A stretch of 39,385 nucleotides of DNA, from positions 1-39,385 of the forward strand of contig WLWN01000002.1 of assembly GCA_012103575.1 (NCBI GenBank), written 5' to 3'. The DNA is from Kiritimatiellia bacterium. GTDB taxonomy: Bacteria > Verrucomicrobiota > Kiritimatiellia > WLWN01. The position numbers and the translations under genes were made by a program. Positions 24,756 to 33,345 of the stretch are shown here, piece after piece. The notes under the pieces were generated by a model, which saw only the letters and a list, made by a program, of their open reading frames with translations, did no database searches and was not told where the DNA came from. How positions within the stretch are numbered: position 1 is the stretch's first letter; every line of letters begins with the position of its first letter.

Positions 24756-25340
24756 CTGTCTGTCGGGTACGTGATCGCCTTCTCCTGTACCGTGGTATCT
24801 ACCAGTACTGTCCGCTCCTCTGCCAGCTTCCCATGCAGTTTTACCGACAGCGAAAAGATCTCCCTGACTCCCTCCGACCCAATCCGGTTGCGGAACTTCA
24901 CCAGTTCCGTCGCATGGCACGGTACCTGCGTCTGGAAACTCACCTCACCACAGAACACCTGAAAGTACGGGTTCATCTTCCATTGATCCACCACCGATTC
25001 ATCACTTAAGCTGTACAGCTGTTTGATCATCAGCAATCCGCTCATCAACCGGATCGGTTTCGCGGCCCGCCCCTTCGCGCTGTAGTACTGGCTCAGGGAG
25101 GCTTCAAGCGATGACCAGTCAAGGGTATTGCCAAGGGCAATCAGGGGATGGGACGTATCCAGCTGATCAACGATGTTGAAGAAACTGAGTTGATCGTCAT
25201 TCACCGGGCTGTCAGGTAGCATATATACCTCGTGTTCGACCAGAAACTGAACGCCAGTTTAACAATTCCGGTCGATTCAAACCAGGACTATATCCAGTTT
25301 ATACTGTATATGTAGCCTTTTCGGGTTCTTCAGGGACGAC
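24756..25340 (-). mobile_element. IS5-family remnant, copy 3 (585 bp of the transposase-start end)
   Basis: The sequence matches the right end of the full copies from CTGTCTGTCGGG to the terminal GACGAC. It encodes only the first 156 or so residues of the transposase (ATG at 25222), which then run into foreign sequence. TA follows the right end (25341-25342), as at copy 2. The left 940 bp are missing, so a deletion joined the element to the region behind the aminotransferase. Confidence 0.93.
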
Positions 25341-25402
25341 TACGTACCTGGCAAGCCATATTCATGGTGTTAGGAAAACCGGGAAGCAGGAAAAAGTAAA
25401 CA

Positions 25403-25693
25403 ATGGCATCAATCATGGACATGTCCGTATTTCAATGGATCATCATGATCACGGGTATCACGGCTATCGGGTTGACTCAACAGCCCTGGTGGCCAAAGGC
25501 GGAGCGTCTGGCTCCCTTTGTCGGATTGGCCAGTCAACCCGTTTGGCTATACGAGACTTACACGTCAATGCAGATGGGAATGTTCATCAACAGTTGTGCC
25601 TTTACGCTGGTATGGCTACTTGGGATTTATAAGCAGGTGAAGATGAGGCGGGTATCATGTCGTGTGTCTGGATTTACGGGAGAAAAGTTATGA
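25403..25693 (+). CDS. Small membrane protein of unknown function
   Basis: This 96-residue protein has three hydrophobic segments (about residues 9-24, 36-50 and 58-74) around PWWPKAERLAPFVGLASQPVWLYETY. The last 20 residues are basic. It resembles short hydrophobic proteins found in gammaproteobacterial genomes and prophages, whose role is unknown. The start is an ATG at 25403, with others at 25415 and 25421 possible. It is bounded on the left by the IS remnant. Confidence 0.6.
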   Translation: MASIMDMSVFQWIIMITGITAIGLTQQPWWPKAERLAPFVGLASQPVWLYETYTSMQMGMFINSCAFTLVWLLGIYKQVKMRRVSCRVSGFTGEKL

Positions 25694-25760
25694 ACCAAAA
25701 ACCAGCTCTGGTGTGCTTCGCTTCCTTCTAATCGATTCCAGATAATTGAAACTGCTGTTT

Positions 25761-25794
25761 GTTAAGTTTTGGCCTTATAGCACTAAAACTTAAC
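25761..25794. repeat. Inverted repeat resembling a stretched GTTAAC palindrome
   Basis: GTTAAGTTTT, a 14-bp spacer, then AAAACTTAAC: perfect 10-bp arms. It lies 86 bp before palindrome R8 and looks like a related or decayed site with a longer loop, though GTTAAG replaces GTTAAC. Confidence 0.65.
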
Positions 25795-25827
25795 ATTTTA
25801 AAATTCCTTTTCTCTCAGAAAAAACGC

Positions 25828-25955
25828 AAAAATCGCCGAAATCCCAATGAAATCAAGGGTTTCAGCGATTTAGGTCGATGTTAACTTTTAGTAATTAGTT
25901 AACATTACACTAAATCGCTGAGACCCGCATGGTTATTGGGCTTTTAGCGATTTTT
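25828..25955. repeat. 128-bp inverted repeat with GTTAAC palindrome R8 at its centre
   Basis: R8 itself is 25880-25903: GTTAAC, centre TTTTAGTAATTA, then GTTAAC. Around it, two 46-nt arms (25828-25873 and 25910-25955) match in 35 of 46 positions as inverted complements. The best blocks are AAAAATCGC, CCCAAT, GGGT and TCAGCGATTTAG. The whole could fold into one long hairpin. It is the most complete case of the extended arms also seen at R2 and Rx. Confidence 0.88.
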
Positions 25956-26022
25956 CATGACGGACTAGAAAAGCAGTGGCCGTTGGGCTTCAAACCCATT
26001 ATCCACAAAACAAAATTTGCAT

Positions 26023-26043
26023 TAGTACCCAAATGTAGTACTA
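26023..26043. promoter_or_regulatory. Inverted repeat upstream of TA module 4, likely autoregulatory operator
   Basis: TAGTAC at 26023 and GTACTA at 26038 form an inverted repeat 23-49 bp before the antitoxin start. Type II antitoxins usually bind such sites. No direct evidence is available beyond position and symmetry. Confidence 0.5.
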
Positions 26044-26071
26044 TTTGTCTACTAATCAAAATATTATGACA

Positions 26072-26338
26072 ATGAGTAAAAGTACGAGTATTAAGTTGGG
26101 AAGCCATTTTGAGTCCTATGTGGCAAATAAAGTAAAAGCTGGTCGCTACAGTTCTGTTAGCGATGTTGTCCGAGAAGGGTTAAGAAGGCTGGAAACTGAC
26201 GATGTAAAACTAGAGGCGTTACGAACTCTGTTAGAGGAAAGAGAGCAACAAGTTAAGGAGGGGAGGGTTGTAAAAAATTTCTCCTATGATTCATTGATGA
26301 AAAAAATCGATGAAAAAGTGGCCTTTAACAAAAGCTAG
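26072..26338 (+). CDS. parD: ParD-family antitoxin (TA module 4)
   Basis: From the ATG at 26072 (26066 is also possible) the protein has 88 residues. It shows the textbook ParD ribbon-helix-helix: STSIKLGSHFESYVANKV, then GRYSSVSDVVREGLRRLE. A toxin-binding tail follows, ending in basic residues. The toxin start follows within five bases. The operon is bounded by R8 and R9. Confidence 0.93.
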   Translation: MSKSTSIKLGSHFESYVANKVKAGRYSSVSDVVREGLRRLETDDVKLEALRTLLEEREQQVKEGRVVKNFSYDSLMKKIDEKVAFNKS

Positions 26339-26342
26339 ATGT

Positions 26343-26633
26343 ATGCTGAATTTAATAATTGCTGAAGATGTAGAACTTGATTTAATTGACATTGGTAACT
26401 ACACAGAAAGTAGGTGGGGAATAGAGCAACGAGAAAAATATATAGCTGGACTTGTTGATCGTTTCTATTGGTTGATTGAAAACCCAAACGATGGAAAAAA
26501 ACAGAATGAAATTAAAGAGGGGTATTATTCATATCATCAAGGGAGGCATGAGATTTTCTATACTTTTGACCAGATAGAATTAACCGTACTTGCTGTACTT
26601 CACGAGCGAATGGATTTTAAGAGGCATTTATAA
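26343..26633 (+). CDS. parE: ParE-family toxin (TA module 4)
   Basis: The ATG at 26343, four bases after the antitoxin stop, gives 96 residues beginning MLNLIIAEDVELDLIDIG. An upstream start at 26310 lies inside the antitoxin. The C-terminal hallmark YYSYHQGRHEIFYTF, then VLAVLHERMDFKRHL, is typical of ParE. It resembles the module 5 toxin, which also ends DYKRHL. Confidence 0.92.
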   Translation: MLNLIIAEDVELDLIDIGNYTESRWGIEQREKYIAGLVDRFYWLIENPNDGKKQNEIKEGYYSYHQGRHEIFYTFDQIELTVLAVLHERMDFKRHL

Positions 26634-26680
26634 CTGGAGTCATAATACGTGTAAATTTGGTGGCTGATGCTAATGCTAAT

Positions 26681-26704
26681 GCTAACTTATGGAAAAAAGT
26701 TAAC
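26681..26704. repeat. GTTAAC palindrome R9 (A form)
   Basis: GCTAAC, centre TTATGGAAAAAA, then GTTAAC. GCTAAT before and ATTAGAGC after it extend the symmetry. TATACT occurs exactly 37 bp after the core, as at Rx, suggesting a promoter for a next cassette whose gene was removed by IS copy 2 at 26876. Confidence 0.88.
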
Positions 26705-26875
26705 ATTAGAGCAAAATGAGAAATTTAGCGATGGGCGTTGTATACTCATAGCTGACATTGACACAACCAAAGAACAAAATAATTTAGTATCGCGCCCCCT
26801 GAACTCTTCCCTGAGCTCCTCCTATTGTTCGAGCCAGCCTAAATTAGTCGTGGTTTTTCTAAGTCACTTAGAATA

Positions 26876-28400
26876 GTCCGTCCTGAAAAAAGGCGCGATG
26901 TCGTTAGCGATCATGCGTCATTTTCGACCTTCGGATCAGGACAACACCCAGACGACGATTAGCGGCGTCCCAAGGGGCTGACAACAGGCAATGGCGAGTA
27001 ATGTTTGCTCTCCGCCGTTGGGTTTTTCAAACAAAAAGAAAGCGATCATCCACTTTCTCAAATTCCACGCGCAACCCGCCATCAGCAGATTGATACGGTC
27101 TCCTTCGGCTCCCTTCAGCCAGCTCCTCAATAAACGATGATCATGCTTCAAATGACCGATGATCGGTTCTATCGCACTTCGTTTGCGACACAGTATCCGT
27201 TTCTTCTGGCGTTGATAAGCATTGTCCCGTTTCAGCGGAGGACCCGGTAACAGCACCTCACAATCCACTTTATTCTTCGCTCCCCGATATCCCCGGTCAA
27301 CCACCGCCAGCCTGATCGATGTCTCACGGTGGGTATGGGCTTCTGTCAGTGCTGCTTTCAGGGTCTTCGAATCATGATCATGTTCGTCATGACTCACCAC
27401 CCCCACAATCACCTGTGACTCCTTCGTCGCCACCACTGACGCCTTGCGACCATACTCATACGCCTTGTGATCCTTCCCCTTGCCCACGCAGTACACAGCA
27501 GGATCATGCAGGGAGTAAACCTTGTTCCTGTCTTTGGGCTGTTGAGACAAAACACGTTCGTATAACGCAAAGTTCGCTTCCTGCGCCGTCAGAACATCGA
27601 TCGGTAACTTCCGTTGGCATTCCCTGAGCAACACACCCGCAATGGTTCGTAATCGTTTCAACGCCTTGTTCGCCTTACGACGTCGTTTCACGTGACGGAA
27701 ATGACGACATGCCAAACGAAGTGACCGCACTTCCTTTACGTACGTTCGTCGTTGTTGTATCCCGTGTAACTTCGACAGCTTGTTCAGGCGATTGATGATC
27801 CTTATCGCCAACTTGCTGTCTGTCGGGTACGTGATCGCCTTCTCCTGTACCGTGGTATCTACCAGTACTGTCCGCTCCTCTGCCAGCTTCCCATGCAGTT
27901 TTACCGACAGCGAAAAGATCTCCCTGACTCCCTCCGACCCAATCCGGTTGCGGAACTTCACCAGTTCCGTCGCATGGCACGGTACCTGCGTCTGGAAACT
28001 CACCTCACCACAGAACACCTGAAAGTACGGGTTCATCTTCCATTGATCCACCACCGATTCATCACTTAAGCTGTACAGCTGTTTGATCATCAGCAATCCG
28101 CTCATCAACCGGATCGGTTTCGCGGCCCGCCCCTTCGCGCTGTAGTACTGGCTCAGGGAGGCTTCAAGCGATGACCAGTCAAGGGTATTGCCAAGGGCAA
28201 TCAGGGGATGGGACGTATCCAGCTGATCAACGATGTTGAAGAAACTGAGTTGATCGTCATTCACCGGGCTGTCAGGTAGCATATATACCTCGTGTTCGAC
28301 CAGAAACTGAACGCCAGTTTAACAATTCCGGTCGATTCAAACCAGGACTATATCCAGTTTATACTGTATATGTAGCCTTTTCGGGTTCTTCAGGGACGAC
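26876..28400 (-). mobile_element. IS5-family insertion sequence, copy 2 (full length, 1525 bp)
   Basis: Same limits and length as copy 1. It is flanked on both sides by TA (26874-26875 and 28401-28402), consistent with a 2-bp target duplication. The DNA on its two sides does not belong to one gene, however: the right side is a racemase-like coding fragment and the left side is not coding. So the match could also result from exchange between copies. Confidence 0.95.
26936..28282 (-). CDS. IS5-family DDE transposase
   Basis: This 448-residue intact transposase is identical to the one at 7199-8545, with Asp142, Asp329 and Glu372 as the expected DDE triad. Identity of two copies 20 kb apart indicates recent transposition or gene conversion and makes this region prone to deletion or inversion. 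Confidence 0.95.
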   Translation of the reverse strand: MLPDSPVNDDQLSFFNIVDQLDTSHPLIALGNTLDWSSLEASLSQYYSAKGRAAKPIRLMSGLLMIKQLYSLSDESVVDQWKMNPYFQVFCGEVSFQTQVPCHATELVKFRNRIGSEGVREIFSLSVKLHGKLAEERTVLVDTTVQEKAITYPTDSKLAIRIINRLNKLSKLHGIQQRRTYVKEVRSLRLACRHFRHVKRRRKANKALKRLRTIAGVLLRECQRKLPIDVLTAQEANFALYERVLSQQPKDRNKVYSLHDPAVYCVGKGKDHKAYEYGRKASVVATKESQVIVGVVSHDEHDHDSKTLKAALTEAHTHRETSIRLAVVDRGYRGAKNKVDCEVLLPGPPLKRDNAYQRQKKRILCRKRSAIEPIIGHLKHDHRLLRSWLKGAEGDRINLLMAGCAWNLRKWMIAFFLFEKPNGGEQTLLAIACCQPLGTPLIVVWVLS

Positions 28401-28492
28401 TATGTAGAGTCGTTAAATGCAGAAGCCATCCAATTTCTGGCTGACAGCGGCTTTAATACGGTTTCCAGTGCCTATGTGGGAAGCGACCTCCA
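28401..28492 (+). pseudogene. Internal fragment of an Asp/Glu racemase / maleate isomerase-like gene
   Basis: Directly after the IS end the plus strand reads YVESLNAEAIQFLADSGFNT, then VSSAYVGSDL. This fits the second half of the Asp/Glu racemase superfamily, where a Tyr-x-x-x-hydroxyl-Asn segment precedes a helix and a strand. Similarity ends at about 28492, where the sequence becomes the truncated end of the lipase gene on the other strand. Only about 30 codons survive. Confidence 0.55.
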
Positions 28493-29789
28493 TCCATTAA
28501 TGCGCTCGAACGCAGTACGGTGCCATCGCCAGCGCCGAATTCAGTGACTTCGATTTGACCTGTTATCGAATCCACTAACATCTGTTTTTCTGTCTTCTTT
28601 GCATCACCAATTACCGAAAATATTTCCATGTTGTCAGGCATTGTTGAGGGTTTATCCATAACTCGATGAAAACGCTCCGCATTTTTCAAAAGCATTGACT
28701 GTAGTTTTAATGCGGTATTTCGCCGCTCATTCTGACTACTCGAATCGGGAAGCATTATCCCTAAGAATTCGGTAGTGTTACCTTTTTCGGACGCTAGCCC
28801 CCATCTAAATCTCTCCCAAACGGAAGGGTCGTAAATGTCAAAAGGCTGCGACTCGCTACCCAACATAATCCTGCGATGCCTAGGACGGGGTAACAATTCG
28901 TAGACTGAGGGGAAAGTCCCGATCAAAGACGGGGGATAGTAAGGCAATACAGGACGGCCAGTATCATAACCATCGATCAACCGGGTAAATGCATCCAGCG
29001 ATCCACCATTGGGGGGGCAACCAAAATCAGCCGACCAATGTCACTTTTACCCAACCAAGGCACTGGGTCCTCATCACGAATCTCATCCAGCTTTGTGTCG
29101 CCGTAGCGTAAGAAATATCTCGCGATTAATCCCCCCATGGAATGCGCCACAATATCAAATTTAATATCGTCTACGTCCAAATCATACCGAGCTTTATAGG
29201 CGGCTCTAACATACTCTCGCTTTTCATCAATAAAGACCTTTAAGCGTTGTGCATTGTCTACGTTACTCAAGCGCCAATCGTAATCAAACTGAAAGCAGGT
29301 AAAATGATCGTCGCCATAATCGATGCTATTTAGGCCCAAATCCTGGTCTCGATATCCACCGACGCCGAGGGTCGCCAAAATTCCGGCATAAGCACGAACA
29401 ACTAAAGGTATACCAAATAGCTTGATCTTGATTTTATCTAGCACGCCATCTGGCTCGATGTTATCTTTTAGTGAACTCAAATCCTTATCGTCACTAATCG
29501 TTAACGACATCAACCTGGCGCCTTCATCTGTCTGAGGGTCTGCTGCTTTCGCGTCGAACGCGCCCCATACAGTTTGACCAGAATCAATATCCACCAGCCT
29601 ACTACCCATTAGTCCCGGAATTACGATAACCGGATTTCTATCGGGCTGATGGTATTGCGCGGATCGGCGATAGATAATATTTACCTCCGCGTCGGTTGCG
29701 CCAATATGACTACATCCACTCAGAAGAGTTGCCAATAAGGCGAACTCCACTATCAAATAACGCTTTGTCCAAAACTTCAGATATATCAT
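28487..29789 (-). pseudogene. LCAT-like lipoprotein lipase/acyltransferase, frameshifted and 3'-truncated
   Basis: The ATG at 29789 starts a lipoprotein signal with the lipobox LLSGC. The alpha/beta-hydrolase follows: VIVIPGLMGSRLVD (LCAT/PDAT motif), FDYDWRLSN and the nucleophile elbow VAHSMGGLIARY. One base is missing from the G7 run at 29011-29017. Restoring it joins LVAPP-NGGSLDAFTRL to IDGYDTGRPVLPYYPPS in the next frame. The protein continues to the catalytic-Asp region GAGDGTVLRSSALMD and then ends at a junction with a racemase fragment. The region with the catalytic His is lost, so the enzyme is probably inactive even if the shift is a sequencing error. Confidence 0.85.
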
Positions 29790-30582
29790 AAGTATTTGTG
29801 ACCTTTGTCATGAGTAAGCCTGAGCAATGTTAGCACTAAACTAGTAAAGAGAAGTGCTGGATATCTGCTAATGACTACATTGGTCGTAGGTTCACCCAAG
29901 GGCATTTCACAGGTCCTGCCGGGCCCACCATGTTTTCCCTATTTTCAATAAATTACGTCTATTTCGAATTTTCTAAATTTTACGTATACCCTGTTCTTTT
30001 TTATGTGGGATTTACACCCTACCCAATAAACTCTTGATTTGCCTGGATAGTGCAATGGAGAACTAATCATTTGTTCTATAGATAAAATAACAACCTCCGC
30101 TGCATTGGAAAGAAATAGCTGTCGAGATAGACAATGATGTAAGTTGGTCTCAGTCGCTAAAATAAATCCGCCCCCGATTTTTACGATCCTTTTGTGCAAA
30201 ACCACGAAAACGAGGTCGGCCACCGTCGAACAAAGACTACTTAAATTGTGGTCTGTCCCCAATTGCGCGAATAATCAGATCTGTCCCCATTTCTCCGAGT
30301 GCAAACTTCGATTCTAGACTCAATAGTGCAGAAACCTAGAGGTGGGTGGAGTTGGTTAAATAAGATTGCCGCTGGTGGAGTACTTCAGGTGATGAGATTT
30401 GCCCATGCCAAAAGTCGTCTTTATTTCTCTCGATTGGCTCGATGTTCCATTTCTTAAGATATGACATGATCTCAAATTAGTAAAATGTTAGTTCTTGTCA
30501 AGTAAGAGGTAATAAGTATCGGAGTCACTTGGTTATCGACAAGACCTTGTTTCTTGAATTGGTATTGGGCTTGGCATAGAAT
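29790..30582. other. Non-coding stretch with possible decayed repeat-associated sequence
   Basis: No convincing gene is seen in these 793 bp. An ORF on the minus strand (29945-30262) lacks any recognisable feature. Two copies of CTGTCCCCA(A/T)TT about 32 bp apart (near 30255 and 30287) recall sequences often found beside IS200/REP-associated transposases and may be the remnant of one. The rest shows nothing I can assign. Confidence 0.4.
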
Positions 30583-30607
30583 AAATGTAAGCAACTTACT
30601 TACATTT
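30583..30607. promoter_or_regulatory. Inverted repeat upstream of TA module 5, likely operator
   Basis: AAATGTAAG at 30583 and CTTACATTT at 30599 form a perfect 9-bp inverted repeat with a 7-bp spacer, ending 13 bp before the antitoxin ATG. Position and symmetry fit autorepression by the ParD-like antitoxin. Confidence 0.6.
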
Positions 30608-30620
30608 AGAGATTTGTCTT

Positions 30621-30863
30621 ATGACACGAACTATGACAATAGACACTGGAGATGAACTACGCGGTTTTGTAGAGTCTCTGGTTGAAACGGGAGATTACAA
30701 AAGCCGAAGCGAAGTGGTTCGTGAAGGCTTACGGTTACTGAAAGAACAACGGGCGAAATCAACCCTTGAGACACTGCGTAGTCTTATCGATGAAGGTGAG
30801 AATAGCGGTGATTTAGTAAACTGGGACGTCGATGTTTTTTTGACGCGCGTTCGATCTATGTAA
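30621..30863 (+). CDS. parD: ParD-family antitoxin (TA module 5)
   Basis: This 80-residue ribbon-helix-helix antitoxin reads RTMTIDTGDELRGFVESLVE, then GDYKSRSEVVREGLRLLKEQ, with an acidic toxin-binding tail. It is twelve bases before the toxin gene. Unlike modules 1-4, no GTTAAC palindrome borders it. Confidence 0.93.
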   Translation: MTRTMTIDTGDELRGFVESLVETGDYKSRSEVVREGLRLLKEQRAKSTLETLRSLIDEGENSGDLVNWDVDVFLTRVRSM

Positions 30864-30875
30864 GAGTAGTAGATT

Positions 30876-31169
30876 GTGAAAGGCCGCGTTCAACTTCGCC
30901 CCGCAGCGGAACTAGATTTAAAACAGATCTATTGGTACAGCGATAAAAAGTTTGGACGAGATAGAGCCGAAAGATATATTCGAGACTTAGATCGAGCGCT
31001 CCAGTGCTTGGCAGATGATCCTCAACTAGGGAGAGATGGTAGCGAAATAAAACCTGGGCTGATGATATATCAAGTTGTGTCTCACATCGTCTTTTTCAGA
31101 ATTGTTGAAGAGGGTATAGCTATTATCAGAGTACTACATAAATCAATGGATTATAAAAGGCACCTGTGA
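30876..31169 (+). CDS. parE: ParE-family toxin (TA module 5)
   Basis: This 97-residue protein starts at a GTG at 30876. It opens VQLRPAAELDLKQIYWYSDKKFGRDRAERYIRDL and ends YQVVSHIVFFRIVEEGIAIIRVLH, then KSMDYKRHL. It is a typical ParE, close in length and C-terminus to the module 4 toxin. It probably targets DNA gyrase. Confidence 0.93.
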   Translation: MKGRVQLRPAAELDLKQIYWYSDKKFGRDRAERYIRDLDRALQCLADDPQLGRDGSEIKPGLMIYQVVSHIVFFRIVEEGIAIIRVLHKSMDYKRHL

Positions 31170-31177
31170 GATCAGGG

Positions 31178-31302
31178 TTACGTAAAATAGATCCACAAAT
31201 TATTGATATTCCGAGGGCTAAACTCACGATTTACGTAAAATGATCAGCTGTAAGTCATTGATCCATAGAAATAATAGCCGTTCCTCATAATCCATTGGTC
31301 GT
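31178..31302. repeat. Long diverged direct repeat, copy 1
   Basis: The stretch from TTACGTAAAATAG to ATAATCCATTGG recurs in diverged form at 31696-31814. Shared blocks include TACGTAAAATA, TATTGATA, GCTGTAA, TGATC and ATAGAAA. Within copy 1, TTACGTAAAAT itself occurs twice (31178 and about 31230). It is non-coding. Confidence 0.75.
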
Positions 31303-32051
31303 ACGACTCCATGGATGGAGGAGGTAGTGCGGTAAAAGGTGTCGGGTAAAAGGTGTCGGAGGGATTAAGAATTAAGCAGCGGGTTCGCTTGGGTAGAACA
31401 CTAATTTCGGGAGCCATTAGTACGAAAAAAATTGAGATTTCTTTTGTTAATAAAGTGAATTAAATTTTATTTAGTCTACAATATTTTAGAAATGGGAGGC
31501 AGGATGCCAAGATGAGAAGGGAGCTATGTATGTGGGCAGCCGTATCATATTGTCTGATGGGGAAACAACACGACAACTAGTCTGACTGAGAGAGCCAATG
31601 ACACAATTGCTTAAGTTGTTGTTTCGAAAATTGAACTAGATTTATCTTGTATCAACGTTAAATCGCTTCAAAGAGCAAGACCAGTACCAGGTTTGTACGT
31701 AAAATAAAACTGCAACCTATTGATACTTCAAGCTCAAAACTTCCTGTTTAAGCAAAAATATCGGCTGTAACTCACTGATCTATAGAAACAATATCCGTTT
31801 TTATAATTCATGGATTTATTGTTCATGAGAAGGTAGGTCCTTTCCCTGAATTGGTTACATGAGAATTGTGATAGGGGAGGTATTTTGCTCCAGTGTGTCC
31901 ACCGTTGGGGCCTTTGTTGGCCTGATGTTTTTTTCTGGGTGTCTGATTACCGTTAAATGTGATAGTTTCTCTTTGCATGGCAGGCTTAAAATTATGGTGT
32001 ACAGCAAATAGTTTTGATCGTTATTCACAATCGATGGGAACAAACTAAAAG
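31303..32051. other. Non-coding stretch before the redox locus
   Basis: Apart from the second long repeat (31696-31814) and a short tandem GTAAAAGGTGTCGG doublet near 31331-31360, I see no gene in these 749 bp. The promoter of the downstream redox operon must lie in its last part. No convincing FNR or other named operator was recognised. Confidence 0.45.
31696..31814. repeat. Long diverged direct repeat, copy 2
   Basis: Second copy of the repeat at 31178-31302, in the same orientation and starting TACGTAAAATAAA. Differences are spread through the length, as expected of an old duplication or of a dispersed family. An RNA or regulatory role is possible but not supported. Confidence 0.75.
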
Positions 32052-33340
32052 ATGTTTAGTGAATTCATATTGGGTAGTAATACGCTGTTATTGATTGGTA
32101 TGGCAATTGCGGGCGTAACATTGATTCATGCTGCTATTGGCGTGTTTGCCGCCTTCCGCCAGCACCGCCTCGGGACCCGACGTCAGTTGCTGGAGCTTGA
32201 CTTGTTAATGGAAACCGTTAGGACCAAGCGTATTCATAGGGAAGCAGAGTTAACCCGGGTTGAGAATGTCTGGTCAGGATTCAGAAAATTTCGCATTAGT
32301 AAGAAACAGCAAGAAGGAGGGGGGATCTGTTCATTCTACCTGGTTCCCCATGATGGGAAGCCCATGCCGGGCTTTGCTCCAGGGCAATATTTAACGTTTC
32401 GCATCAGGGCTCACGGCTCGGATAAACCCACCATTCGCTGCTACTCACTTTCCGATTCTTCTCAAAAGGTCAGTGACCATTATCGGGTAAGCATAAAAAA
32501 ATTCCCCCACCTCGGGATCAACCTGATCTTCCATCAGGTCTGTCCTCAAGTTTTTTCCACGATCAACTTGGAGTGGGAGATATTGTCGATGCTAGAGCTC
32601 CATCGGGAAATTTCGTGATGGATGTCAGTGAAAATACGCCAGTTGTGTTAATTGGAGGTGGCGTGGGAATTACTCCTGTGCTCTGTATGTTGAACACGTT
32701 ATGCGACTCCCGTTCCAAGCGGGAAATCTGGTTTTTCTATGGTGTGCGAAACAGGTCTGAACACATTATGGCAGAGCATCTGAAGCGAATTGAGATGGAA
32801 TATGAAAATGTACATATACAGGTCTGCTATAGCCAGCCTGAATCGGGGAAAGATGAACCGGGGCCGGATTACCATCATGGCGAAATGGTGAGCGTCGATT
32901 TATTCAAACGGGTTTTACCCTCTAATAATTTTGAGTTCTATATCTGTGGACCGCCACCCATGATGGAGGCATTAGTAAGTGGTCTTGGTGAATGGGGAGT
33001 CCCCGAGAAAGATATTCATTTTGAAGCCTTTGGTCCTGCCAGTGTTAAAAAGCCAGTTCTGGATCAATCCAGTGCCACTGAAAGTTTGCATAAAGTGAAT
33101 TTTGCAAAGAGTGGAAAAGTGCTTGAGTGGAAGCAGGGCGAGGGGACCCTGTTAGAGTTAGCGGAGGCCAGGGGTATTCACATTGATTCCGGTTGCCGCG
33201 CGGGAAGCTGTGGGACATGCATGACTGCGATTAAGGCCGGAGAGGTGAGTTACCTCGATCAGCCCAGCGCCAGTCTGGAGTCCGGCTCCTGTTTGCCTTG
33301 CATTGCGGTTCCCAGGACTGCGGTGACGATTGATGCCTAA
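32052..33340 (+). pseudogene. Membrane-anchored FAD/NAD(P)H oxidoreductase with C-terminal 2Fe-2S ferredoxin domain, one frameshift
   Basis: The N-terminus has a membrane segment (about residues 11-34). An FAD-binding barrel with TIRCYSLSD follows, then (in the next frame) an NAD-binding domain with VVLIGGGVGITPVLCML and YICGPPPMMEAL. Last comes a plant-type 2Fe-2S domain with CRAGSCGTC and a fourth Cys in SCLPC. The two frames join at the A7 run at 32495-32501 if one base is restored, through PPRDQPDLPSGLSSSFFHDQ, which the family expects. It probably passes electrons from NAD(P)H to the next proteins of the locus. Confidence 0.85.
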
Positions 33341-33345
33341 CAGTA

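Noticed and set aside
8903..26704. Classical integron cassette array with attC sites
   Set aside because: The layout is similar, but the sites have GTTAAC at both ends of a 24-bp conserved core, do not fit RYYYAAC/GTTRRRY boxes well, and no tyrosine integrase gene is present. Kept as a hypothesis only.
8903..26704. CRISPR array from regularly placed palindromic repeats
   Set aside because: Spacing between copies ranges from about 0.6 to 5.5 kb and the intervals hold genes, so this is not CRISPR.
13790..29505. GTTAAC or GTTAACG hexamers inside coding regions (near 13799 and 29500)
   Set aside because: Isolated hexamers within well-conserved genes, without the second half-site.
29945..30262. 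Minus-strand ORF of 105 residues
   Set aside because: No domain, no convincing ribosome-binding site, and AT-rich tail; treated as non-coding or as a relic of a repeat-associated transposase.
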